From positions 1-11,545 of the forward strand of contig JALNWL010000064.1 of assembly GCA_023230905.1 (NCBI GenBank): DNA of 11,545 bases, read 5' to 3'. Made by a program: the position numbers and the translations under genes. Shown here in pieces: positions 6,176-11,545 of the stretch (position 1 is the stretch's first letter; each line of letters opens with the position of its first letter). The stretch comes from Syntrophales bacterium (GTDB taxonomy: Bacteria; Desulfobacterota; Syntrophia; Syntrophales; UBA2251). The notes beneath the pieces are model-generated. The model searched no databases. It saw only the letters and a program-made list of their open reading frames with translations, and was not told the DNA's origin.

Positions 6176-6380
6176 GGTAGACCTCGATGGCGATTTCCGG
6201 ACAGGTGATGGCGCACAGGGCGCATCCCGTGCACTTGCCGTCGTCCTGGAAGCAGACGGGCCGGTAGCCCTTGGAGTTGTATTCCTTCCCGGCGATGATA
6301 TTTGAGTGTTTGCATGCAAAGACGCACAGATGGCACTCCTTGCACAACTCCTTATCAATGGTGATCTTTCCCTTCGGCAC
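6168..6380 (-). CDS. 2-oxoacid:ferredoxin oxidoreductase, delta subunit (2[4Fe-4S] ferredoxin-like)
   Basis: This 70-residue protein has two four-cysteine clusters: C13, C16, C19, C23 and C50, C53, C56, C60 followed by Pro. Each is of the CxxCxxCxxxC type for [4Fe-4S]. It carries electrons from the thiamine site to external ferredoxin. The first cluster is followed by Lys-His instead of the usual Pro. The GTG at 6378-6380 is chosen: GAGGAG lies about 6 bases ahead, and the product starts (M)PKGKITIDKELC, like other delta subunits. An ATG at 6405-6407 would add nine residues but has no Shine-Dalgarno. It is the first gene of the operon, with a promoter about 95 bases upstream. Confidence 0.93.
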   Translation of the reverse strand: MPKGKITIDKELCKECHLCVFACKHSNIIAGKEYNSKGYRPVCFQDDGKCTGCALCAITCPEIAIEVYRE

Positions 6381-6415
6381 GGTCGCTCCTCGATGCGGTT
6401 CCTTCATTCACGGTC

Positions 6416-6452
6416 GCTGCCGCGACGGCGATTCCATAACACGGGCGGCAGC
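6416..6452 (-). promoter_or_regulatory. Leader hairpin of the oxidoreductase operon
   Basis: GCTGCCGC (6416-6423) and GCGGCAGC (6445-6452) form a perfect 8-pair stem with a 21-base loop. It lies between the putative promoter and the delta-subunit start, in the transcribed leader. It has no T-run, so it is not a terminator; a role in RNA stability or translation control is possible. Confidence 0.4.
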
Positions 6453-6473
6453 AAAGATCAACTAAAGCCTGCG

Positions 6474-6502
6474 CTTATCGCGCAACTCATCCGCAAAGTC
6501 AA
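6474..6502 (-). promoter_or_regulatory. Putative promoter of the 2-oxoacid oxidoreductase operon
   Basis: On the minus strand TTGACT (6497-6502, 5 of 6) is followed after 17 bases by GATAAG (6474-6479, 4 of 6). A small perfect dyad, TGCGC (6470-6474) and GCGCA (6480-6484), brackets the -10 and could bind a regulator. The position, between a palindromic repeat and the delta-subunit gene, suggests the operon starts here and is not read through from the NusG-like gene. Confidence 0.5.
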
Positions 6503-6527
6503 GCGCGAAGATTGAAGCCAGGCTGCG

Positions 6528-6554
6528 GTCACCCTTCGACAGTCTCAGGGTGAC
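6528..6554. repeat. REP-like palindromic element
   Basis: GTCACCCT (6528-6535) and AGGGTGAC (6547-6554) are exact inverted arms around an 11-base centre, TCGACAGTCTC. The sequence strongly resembles dispersed intergenic palindromes of the CCCTTCGAC...CTCAGGGTGA type seen in many bacterial genomes. It sits in the 194-base gap between the NusG-like gene and the oxidoreductase operon and could shield or end transcripts there. Confidence 0.6.
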
Positions 6555-6574
6555 ATTGGGGGCGCTTTGACGCA

Positions 6575-7078
6575 TCACAGGCGGGCGATCTGGAAGCCCT
6601 CGAGGCGGATGGCGACGGATCGCCGCAGGAGCTCGATGGAGACCACGAAAACCTCCTTCTCGAAATCCGTCTTGAGAACGACGCCCTCGATCCCGGCGAA
6701 GGGGCCGTCGGTGATGCGGGCCGGCTCGCCGACCTTGGGGTACTGAAAATGCTGCACCTCCACGCGGGAAGCGACGATGCGCTGAATGGCGTCGATCTTC
6801 TCGTCGGGGACCGGGATCGGGTCGGGGTGATGGGGGGCGCCGAGCAGGGCGACGACGCCGAAGGTCTTCAGGACGTTGAGCTTCGTCTGGTTGTCCAGTG
6901 ACGTCAGTTCGATGAAGAGATACCCGGGAAACATGGGAAGCCGGATTTTTTTCCGGCGATCTTTGCGCCGGCTCCACACCTCGATTTTGGGGAGAAAGGC
7001 GTTGAACCCCTTTTGGGACAGACCGAGATGCACGCGGTCTTCGTGGCGGCTGCGCGTATGGAGGGCGTACCAGGGCAC
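6575..7078 (-). CDS. Specialised NusG paralogue (UpxY/RfaH-like transcription antiterminator)
   Basis: The 167 residues comprise an NGN domain (about 1-103: PWYALHTRSRHEDRV, FLPK at 28-31, FPGYLF at 50-55) and a C-terminal KOW domain (VGEPARITDGPFAGIEGVV, 116-134). WSRRKDRRKKI at 35-45 and the lack of housekeeping NusG features place it with specialised NusG proteins such as UpxY, LoaP and RfaH. These bind RNA polymerase and help it through long operons, mostly for polysaccharides or secondary metabolites. The start is a GTG (7076-7078), with CAGG 9 bases ahead. It lies 56 bp after ribD and before the oxidoreductase operon, with no long polysaccharide operon beside it in this window, so its target is unknown. 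The downstream operon appears to have its own promoter. Confidence 0.88.
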   Translation of the reverse strand: MPWYALHTRSRHEDRVHLGLSQKGFNAFLPKIEVWSRRKDRRKKIRLPMFPGYLFIELTSLDNQTKLNVLKTFGVVALLGAPHHPDPIPVPDEKIDAIQRIVASRVEVQHFQYPKVGEPARITDGPFAGIEGVVLKTDFEKEVFVVSIELLRRSVAIRLEGFQIARL

Positions 7079-7134
7079 GATGGTAAACCTGCTTTCCGGC
7101 CACGGGGAATTTCGGGCGGGCGGCCGATTAAGGT

Positions 7135-8241
7135 TTATACCGGTTGCGGATTTTTTTCAACGGTGAACTCGAAGACGGTGTCCCGCCCCCGGCGCCGCAG
7201 GCGGCGGAGGGTGAGCGGCAGGGCCTGTTCCATCCGGTCGTGTCCCAGATCGCCGACCGCCTCCGTGCCGCGGCCGATGATCTTCGGGGCGACCACAACG
7301 ACGAGCCGGTCGGCCAGCCGCGCCGCGAGCACCCGGGTGATGACCTCGGCTCCCCCCTCGATCAGGACCGACGAAATCCGGCGCTCTCCGAGCAGGCCCA
7401 GGAGGTGCGGAAGGCTCACGCGGCCCGCCCCGTCCGGCGGCACCGTCAGAACCTCGACGCCCGCCCGCTCCAGGCGCCGCCGCTTTTCCGGGTCGGCGTT
7501 TCCGACTGTCGCGATCAGCGTCCGGGCGTCGTCCCGGGCGGACAGGACGCGGGACGACGGAGGCACCCGCAGGGTCGAATCCAGGATCACGCGCAGGGGA
7601 TTGCGCCCTCGGACGTGGCGGACGGTCAGCTCAGGATCGTCGTTGATCACGGTGCCGACGCCCACCAGGATCGCGTCGTGGGTGCTCCGCAGTTCGTGGG
7701 CGAAGCGCAGGGAGGGGTGAGAGCTGATCCATCGGGAGTGGCCGGTCCGGGTGGCGATCCGCCCGTCCAGGGTCTGGGCGAACTTCAGGGTGACGAACGG
7801 CCGGCCGGTTTGGATGAACTTGAAGAAGCGCTCATTGAGTGCAGCGCACGCGTCCGCGAGGACGCCGACTGTCGTCTCGATCCCGTGGGCCTCGAGGGCC
7901 GCGATTCCCCGTCCGGAGACGAGGGGGTTGGGGTCGATCGTGCCGACGATCACCCGCGCCGGCCGGAGGGCGATCAGCCGCTCGACGCAGGGCGGCGTCC
8001 GGCCCTGGTGGCAGCAGGGCTCGAGGGTGACGTAAAACTGCGAGCCGGCCGGGTCCTCGATGGCGCATTCGATCGCGTTGACCTCCGCGTGGTTCTCTCC
8101 GCAGCAGGCGTGGAAGCCCTCACCGATGATCCGGCCGTCCTTCACGATGACCGCCCCCACCATCGGGTTGGGGCTGACCCGGCACTCGCCCTTCCGGGCC
8201 AGGCGCAGGGCGCGCCGCATGTAGAATTCGTCCGCTTTCAC
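7135..8241 (-). CDS. ribD: Bifunctional riboflavin biosynthesis deaminase/reductase
   Basis: RibD performs the second and third steps of riboflavin synthesis: zinc-dependent deamination of the pyrimidine product of GTP cyclohydrolase II, then NADPH reduction of the ribose. The deaminase domain (about 1-145) shows zinc ligands H51 in HAEVNA, and C76 and C85 in EPCCHQGRTPPC, with E53 as proton shuttle. The reductase domain (about 147-365) starts RPFVTLKFAQTLDGRIA and contains ISSHPSLRFAHELRS, GVGTVINDDPELT and LIEGGAEV. The length of 368 is normal. The start is a GTG (8239-8241), giving KADEFYMRRAL as in relatives. No ribE, ribBA or ribH follows; a NusG-like gene does. I saw no FMN riboswitch upstream. 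Confidence 0.96.
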   Translation of the reverse strand: MKADEFYMRRALRLARKGECRVSPNPMVGAVIVKDGRIIGEGFHACCGENHAEVNAIECAIEDPAGSQFYVTLEPCCHQGRTPPCVERLIALRPARVIVGTIDPNPLVSGRGIAALEAHGIETTVGVLADACAALNERFFKFIQTGRPFVTLKFAQTLDGRIATRTGHSRWISSHPSLRFAHELRSTHDAILVGVGTVINDDPELTVRHVRGRNPLRVILDSTLRVPPSSRVLSARDDARTLIATVGNADPEKRRRLERAGVEVLTVPPDGAGRVSLPHLLGLLGERRISSVLIEGGAEVITRVLAARLADRLVVVVAPKIIGRGTEAVGDLGHDRMEQALPLTLRRLRRRGRDTVFEFTVEKNPQPV

Positions 8242-8477
8242 GAGACCGTCTCCCTCTCCGCTTCATTTTTCATCCCGGGGCCGCCCGCTCCGAAACATTT
8301 CCCGTGCACGCCTTCGGAATCGGGATGGATGGACACTCATACCATGGTTCCGGTGATATTTCGAAAGGGAAAATAACCGGGACAAGGGCGGCGGCGGCGG
8401 GCGCACGCGTCATTTCCTGTTGCGCTGAGCGGCGAGATGGGATACAGACAGGCCGTCCGATCGCAATTCGATAGCAT

Positions 8478-8577
8478 TGCATCCTGTCGTTTCGAGGGGC
8501 TTTGCATTATGTCATTACGAAGAACACTGCACCCTATCATTTCGAGGGGCTTTGCATCCTGTCATTTCAAGGAGCGT
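8478..8577. repeat. Four-unit 25-bp tandem repeat
   Basis: Units start with TGCA at 8478, 8503, 8528 and 8553, exactly 25 bases apart and with no spacer. The pattern is TGCAtccTGTCATTTCGAGGGGCTT-like. Units 1 and 3 are closest, unit 2 has drifted (ATTACGAAGAACAC), and unit 4 runs into the left arm of the palindrome at 8560. Confidence 0.75.
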
Positions 8578-8640
8578 AAGCGACGAGAAATCTTCGTGCC
8601 GACCGTTTCTGAAAGATTTCTCCCTTTGGTCGAAATGACA
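8560..8640. repeat. Long imperfect palindromic repeat element
   Basis: Outer arms TGTCATTTC (8560-8568) and GAAATGACA (8632-8640) and inner arms GAGAAATCTT (8585-8594) and AAGATTTCTC (8613-8622) form an 81-base stem-loop. It resembles the widespread intergenic repeat of the form TGTCATTTCGAG...GAGAAATC...GATTTCTC...CGAAATGACA. No transposase is near it, so it would be a non-autonomous element if mobile. Confidence 0.75.
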
Positions 8641-8679
8641 AGAAGAGTGGTCGAGATGAAAAGGGTGGTCGAAATGACA
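8627..8679. repeat. Triplicated palindrome arm (TGGTCGAAATGACA-like)
   Basis: TGGTCGAAATGACA at 8627, TGGTCGAGATGA at 8648 and TGGTCGAAATGACA at 8666 are three copies of the right palindrome arm, 21 and 18 bases apart. This suggests further local copying of the same element. Confidence 0.65.
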
Positions 8680-8778
8680 GAAGAGACTATTGTACAAAGG
8701 TTTTAATTCAGGCCTGCATCGGAGAAACGCGATGATGGGGGCTGCCCTGGCGCCTTCGGCCGGGTCCGGGAGGGATTT

Positions 8779-9234
8779 ATGATCGAGGGTGTGCACGTCA
8801 AAAAGCTGAAGGTGATTCCCGACGAGCGGGGACGCCTCATGGAGATCCTGCGCGCCGACGACGCGTTCTTCGAGGGCTTCGGCCAGGTCTACATGACCAC
8901 GGCCTACCCCGGCGTGGTCAAGGGCTGGCACTACCACAAGAAACAGTCCGACAACATGGCCGTCGTCAAGGGAATGATGAAGATCGTCCTGTACGACGGT
9001 CGCGCGGACTCCCCGACCCGGGGGGAGATCAACGTCTTTTTCGCCGGAGAGCACAACCCCGTCCTCGTCCACATCCCGCCTTACGTCTATCACGGCTTCA
9101 AGTGCGTCTCGTCGGACGAGGCCATCGTCGTCAACACGCCGACGGAGGTCTACCGCTACGAGGAGCCGGACGAGTTCCGCGTCGATCCCCACGTCAACGA
9201 CATCCCCTACGACTGGAACCGCAAGGATGGCTGA
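8779..9234 (+). CDS. RmlC-like cupin, dTDP-4-dehydrorhamnose 3,5-epimerase family
   Basis: A 151-residue single-domain cupin. Family signatures are DERGRLMEI (15-23), GWHYHKKQ (49-56) with the RmlC-like active-site histidine at H51, K64, the strand IPPYVYHGF (99-107), and the closing DIPYDW (141-146). Family members flip two sugar carbons in dTDP-sugar synthesis, for rhamnose and related sugars in cell-surface polysaccharides. It is shorter than typical RmlC (about 180), and no rmlA, rmlB or rmlD is next to it, so an exact substrate is not claimed; sugar isomerase relatives in this fold are possible. The ATG follows GGGAGG by about 5 bases. It stands 167 bp before the prepilin peptidase gene and may share its transcript. 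Confidence 0.8.
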   Translation: MIEGVHVKKLKVIPDERGRLMEILRADDAFFEGFGQVYMTTAYPGVVKGWHYHKKQSDNMAVVKGMMKIVLYDGRADSPTRGEINVFFAGEHNPVLVHIPPYVYHGFKCVSSDEAIVVNTPTEVYRYEEPDEFRVDPHVNDIPYDWNRKDG

Positions 9235-9296
9235 GAGAAGAGCATTGTCGATCCGGCGGAAACGCGAACCCGGATGATTCGGGTGCCGCAGGATTT

Positions 9297-9337
9297 ACAC
9301 CCGCCCGGGATCCGCGGAGGGGGCCCGGGCAGGGTGT
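9297..9337. other. Strong hairpin between epimerase and prepilin peptidase genes
   Basis: ACACCC plus GCCCGGG (9297-9309) pairs with CCCGGGC, one bulged A, and GGGTGT (9324-9337). This gives a 13-pair stem with a 14-base loop. A further GCGCCCGGGTGC copy follows at about 9343-9354 and could compete for pairing. There is no T-run, so it is not a standard terminator. It may limit or process a shared transcript. Confidence 0.5.
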
Positions 9338-9401
9338 GCATGGCGCCCGGGTGCGCCGGCGCGGAGCGAGTGAAAGAGCGGCTTGGGGAGGGAGGAACGG
9401 C

Positions 9402-10178
9402 GTGGCGGGGATTTCGATGGGGATACTGATTTTTGCCTTCGGCGCCGCCGTCGGGAGCTTCCTCAACGTCTGTATCTACCGGCTGCCGGCGGAGCAGTCC
9501 ATCGTCCGCCCGGGTTCCCGCTGCCCGCAATGCCTCACGCCGATCCGCTGGTACGACAACCTCCCCATCCTGAGCTTCCTCATCCTCAGGGGACGCTGCC
9601 GCGCCTGTGCCGCCGCCATCTCCTGGCGCTACCCGGCCGTCGAGGGCCTCACCGCCCTGCTGGCCCTACTCCTCTTCTGGAAGTACGGCCTCGGCGCGGC
9701 CTACTTCGCCGCCTTCGCCTTCACGGCGGCGCTCATCGTCATCACCTTCATCGACATCGATCATCAGATCATCCCCGACGTCATCTCCCTGCCGGGGATC
9801 CCCATCGGGTTTCTCCTGGCCGTCTTCGCCATGCGCCTCCCGTGGCTGGAAGCCCTCCTGGGGGTCCTGCTGGGCGGCGGGGTCCTCTACGCCATCGCGG
9901 TCGGCTACGAACTGGCCACGAAGCGCGAGGGGATGGGGGGCGGCGACATCAAACTCCTGGCGATGATCGGGGCCTTCCTCGGCTGGAAATCCCTGATCTT
10001 CATCCTGCTCGTCAGCTCGCTGACCGGCGCCGCCGTCGGCATCGCGCTGATGGTCGCCAAGGGGGCGGACACGAAGTACGCCGTGCCCTTCGGGCCCTTC
10101 CTCTCCCTGGCCGCCGTCGCCTACCTCTTCTTCGGCGCGGCGTTCTTCAACTTTCTGATGTTTCATCGGCTCTTTTGA
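9402..10178 (+). CDS. pilD: Prepilin peptidase / N-methyltransferase (type IV pilus or type II secretion)
   Basis: PilD is an inner-membrane aspartyl protease that cuts the leader from type IV prepilins and pseudopilins and methylates the new N-terminus. The 258 residues show GAAVGSFLNVCIYRLP (14-29), a cytoplasmic domain with two CxxC pairs (C41/C44 and C66/C69), the first catalytic aspartate region FIDIDHQIIPD (116-126), the second in GMGGGDIK (D182), and about seven to eight hydrophobic helices. The GTG at 9402 is chosen because GGAGG lies about 7 bases ahead; an ATG at 9417 has poorer spacing. The open frame extends to 9102 only through the epimerase gene. A PilX-like protein gene follows at 10371, but with its own promoter. 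Confidence 0.95.
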   Translation: MAGISMGILIFAFGAAVGSFLNVCIYRLPAEQSIVRPGSRCPQCLTPIRWYDNLPILSFLILRGRCRACAAAISWRYPAVEGLTALLALLLFWKYGLGAAYFAAFAFTAALIVITFIDIDHQIIPDVISLPGIPIGFLLAVFAMRLPWLEALLGVLLGGGVLYAIAVGYELATKREGMGGGDIKLLAMIGAFLGWKSLIFILLVSSLTGAAVGIALMVAKGADTKYAVPFGPFLSLAAVAYLFFGAAFFNFLMFHRLF

Positions 10179-10249
10179 TCCCGTCCCCGTTCTGACGGAC
10201 ACCGCCTTGTCGGCGCGCCCCTCGATCGGGGACATGAAATATTCCGATG

Positions 10250-10278
10250 TGGACAAAGACGAAACAAAACGGTAAAAT
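10250..10278 (+). promoter_or_regulatory. Near-consensus promoter of the PilX-like gene
   Basis: TGGACA (10250-10255, 5 of 6) and TAAAAT (10273-10278, 5 of 6) are separated by exactly 17 bases. Transcription would start near 10285, giving a leader of about 86 bases. It lies in the 192-bp gap after pilD and is the best promoter match in the window. Confidence 0.65.
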
Positions 10279-10313
10279 CCGGCCGTAAATCTTTCGGATA
10301 GCAAGCTTTTTCA

Positions 10314-10347
10314 GGGAGGTGCACGAAGTCTCCCATCGAGACCTCCC
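10314..10347 (+). promoter_or_regulatory. Structured leader of the PilX-like gene
   Basis: GGGAGGT (10314-10320) can pair with ACCTCCC (10341-10347). Inside it GTCTC (10328-10332) pairs with GAGAC (10338-10342), and GGGAG can instead pair with CTCCC at 10330-10334. The stems compete, and the hairpin ends 23 bases before the ATG. This could tune translation; no known riboswitch class is recognised. Confidence 0.35.
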
Positions 10348-10370
10348 GCGCGAGGAAACGTCGGGCAATT

Positions 10371-11545
10371 ATGGACATGAACCGAAGCATGCGTAAAAGA
10401 CACCGGGGGATTTGCGGGAACGAACGGGGCATGACCGTCGTGGTGGCCATCCTCATCGTGGCGGTTATCGTCATCGTCGGCTTTTCGACGCTGATGATGG
10501 TTTCGACCGACGTGCAGATCGCGGGGAACTATGGCTCGACGCAGAAGGCCCTGTTCTCCGCCGAGGCGGGGGTGAACGAGGCGCTGTCACGGCTCCGGGC
10601 GGATTCGGCGAACCCGATCACCGACGCACACCCGACCAGCGCCGGGTGGTCGGCCTTCATCGGCACGGAGGTGAAGGCCCAGGGCAGGGGCTATGACCCC
10701 ACGAATGCCCTGCATTCCCTCTTTTCCAGCCTGCAGTCGGTCCTCGACTACACGGTCCGGATCCGTCATCAGACGGACAGTGCGGGGAATCTGCTCTATT
10801 GGGGGGATGCCGACGGGGACGGCGACTACGAACGCAACACGACCACCGGCAGCCAGATTTACCTCATCTCCAGTTACGGCCTTTCCAGCGGTTCCAACCG
10901 GACGATCGAGGTCGAGGCGGCGCGCAAGCCGCCGATCGCCGTGCCGGCCGCCCTGACCGTCAACGCGGCGACCACCATTCAGGGATCCAGCACCAGCGTC
11001 ATCGGCAACGATACCTGCGGCGGCGCCGACAAGCCCGGCATCGTGACCGGCCAGGCGGTCTCGACGGTGACCACGAACGGCAACCCGACGATCAGCGGCT
11101 CAACCCCGATTGTCCACACCGACACGCCGCTGAATGTCCAGGCGCTGATCGACACCTACAAAACGGAGGCGAACTTCACGTACCACGTGGAGGGCGCCAC
11201 CCACACCGGGATGAATTGGGGGACGCCCGTGTGGGGGGAGGACGAAGACGCCACGGATCCTTCGGCATGCAGCGTGCGCAACCTCGTCTACTACAATACC
11301 AAGACGACGGCGGGGGTTCCCACGGACATCAGTCTGACGGGGGGGAGCACGGGGTGCGGGCTGTTGCTGATCGAGGGCGACGCCATCTTGCACGGCGACT
11401 TTTCCTGGAACGGCATCGTGCTCGTATCGGGATCGGTGACCTTCACCGGGGGCGGGAACAAGAACGTGACCGGGGCGCTGGCGAGCGGGGGGGCAACCGA
11501 CGCGGACGTGGTCGGGGGGAACGCCAACCTCATCTACTGCAGCAC
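10371..11545 (+). CDS. PilX_N-domain pilus assembly protein, large, 3' end cut by window
   Basis: The frame runs 391 codons to the window edge with no stop. It begins with a short basic leader ending NERG (17-20), then a hydrophobic helix MTVVVAILIVAVIVIVGF (21-38) and STDVQIAGNYGSTQKALFSAEAGVNEALSRL. This is the PilX_N pattern of pilus-tip or minor pilin-like proteins, with prepilin cleavage expected after G20. Like many PilX_N proteins it lacks the Glu at mature position 5 found in true pilins (V25 here). The rest is a long exported region rich in Thr, Gly and Asn with an acidic DADGDGDYE loop (146-154), and near the end the GLLLIEGDAIL/GDFSWNGIVLVSG repeats of a probable beta-helix. The start at ATG 10371 is chosen among several (10377, 10389); the Shine-Dalgarno is weak (GAGGAAA, about 13 bases ahead). 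Confidence 0.85.
   Translation, partial: MDMNRSMRKRHRGICGNERGMTVVVAILIVAVIVIVGFSTLMMVSTDVQIAGNYGSTQKALFSAEAGVNEALSRLRADSANPITDAHPTSAGWSAFIGTEVKAQGRGYDPTNALHSLFSSLQSVLDYTVRIRHQTDSAGNLLYWGDADGDGDYERNTTTGSQIYLISSYGLSSGSNRTIEVEAARKPPIAVPAALTVNAATTIQGSSTSVIGNDTCGGADKPGIVTGQAVSTVTTNGNPTISGSTPIVHTDTPLNVQALIDTYKTEANFTYHVEGATHTGMNWGTPVWGEDEDATDPSACSVRNLVYYNTKTTAGVPTDISLTGGSTGCGLLLIEGDAILHGDFSWNGIVLVSGSVTFTGGGNKNVTGALASGGATDADVVGGNANLIYCS

Larger units (their letters stand above)
8242..8778. other. Gene-free region with repeats between ribD and the epimerase gene
   Basis: These 537 bases separate two divergent genes and hold no credible coding sequence. The part near ribD (8242-8400) is ordinary GC-rich sequence with a short GGC run at about 8388-8400 and no clear promoter. 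From about 8408 to 8680 it is filled by a tandem repeat and a palindromic repeat cluster, which is less GC-rich than the rest of the window. The last 80 bases are a plain leader for the epimerase gene. Confidence 0.65.

Noticed and set aside
6176..6358. N-terminal extension of the VorB frame
   Set aside because: It overlaps the ferredoxin-like delta subunit; family members start at the equivalent of the GTG at 6175.
7144..8376. Plus-strand open frame (410 codons) opposite ribD
   Set aside because: Antisense shadow of ribD with Asp/Arg/Gly-rich composition and no domain.
8242..8440. FMN riboswitch before ribD
   Set aside because: None of the conserved RFN core segments could be seen on the minus strand.
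8478..8577. CRISPR array
   Set aside because: The 25-base units are directly adjacent with no spacers, they diverge from each other, and no cas gene is present.
8437..8706. Plus-strand 89-codon frame in the repeat cluster
   Set aside because: It is made wholly of repeat units and palindrome arms, with no Shine-Dalgarno.
10260..10320. GEMM (cyclic-dinucleotide) riboswitch upstream of the PilX-like gene
   Set aside because: GGATAGCAAGC at about 10296 weakly recalls the GGACGCAAAGCC core, and such switches occur before pilus genes in relatives. However, core bases differ, the stem lacks a proper GNRA-capped helix, and the promoter's -10 overlaps the first part. A covariance search would settle it.
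10319..10396. Small GTG-start open frame in the PilX leader
   Set aside because: The only Shine-Dalgarno-like sequence overlaps the start codon, and the 25-residue product shows no sign of being a leader peptide.

Overview
This is a GC-rich bacterial chromosomal window. It most resembles an anaerobic Desulfobacterota (deltaproteobacterial, Syntrophales-like) genome. The taxonomic guess rests on a four-subunit 2-oxoacid:ferredoxin oxidoreductase of the VorB type with a tandem-ACT partner, a siroheme-decarboxylase-type (Ahb/Nir) regulator-like protein next to hemL, an ATP synthase c subunit with a cleavable-looking N-terminal extension, and a PilX_N-type pilus protein. No rRNA, tRNA, insertion sequence, CRISPR array or phage gene was seen.

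Layout, left to right. (1) 1-116, minus: the first 38 codons of a nucleotide-sugar dehydrogenase, with a readable promoter at 155-183. (2) 242-1988, minus: a two-gene tetrapyrrole unit, ahb-like gene then hemL, overlapping by 11 bp. (3) 1989-2354: a divergent, gene-free region holding an AT-rich dyad on a TTGACA box. (4) 2355-2729, plus: a stand-alone atpE ending in a strong intrinsic terminator. (5) 2840-6380, minus: an operon read as ferredoxin-like delta subunit, alpha (VorB), beta, gamma, tandem-ACT protein, and then a GGQ release-factor-like protein. It has its own promoter at 6474-6502. (6) 6575-8241, minus: ribD followed by a specialised NusG (UpxY/RfaH-like). (7) 8242-8778: 537 bp without genes, filled by a 25-bp tandem repeat and a palindromic repeat cluster. 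(8) 8779-10178, plus: an RmlC-like cupin epimerase, a gap with a strong hairpin, and a prepilin peptidase. (9) 10371-end, plus: a PilX_N-type protein cut by the window edge, behind a near-consensus promoter and a structured leader.

How it fits together. The central operon would oxidise a (probably branched-chain) 2-oxoacid to acyl-CoA, CO2 and reduced ferredoxin, with the ACT protein as a likely amino-acid sensor. HemL and the Ahb-like protein point to C5-pathway aminolevulinate synthesis and heme made through siroheme. The prepilin peptidase would process proteins such as the PilX-like one beside it. Three polysaccharide-type functions (sugar dehydrogenase, RmlC-like epimerase, specialised NusG) are scattered rather than clustered. 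Six of the fifteen genes appear to use GTG starts. Most of the window is ordinary housekeeping and anaerobic metabolism. The less ordinary points are the altered ion-site residue in AtpE, the orphan NusG, the repeat cluster and several structured leaders. I found no convincing novel multi-gene system.
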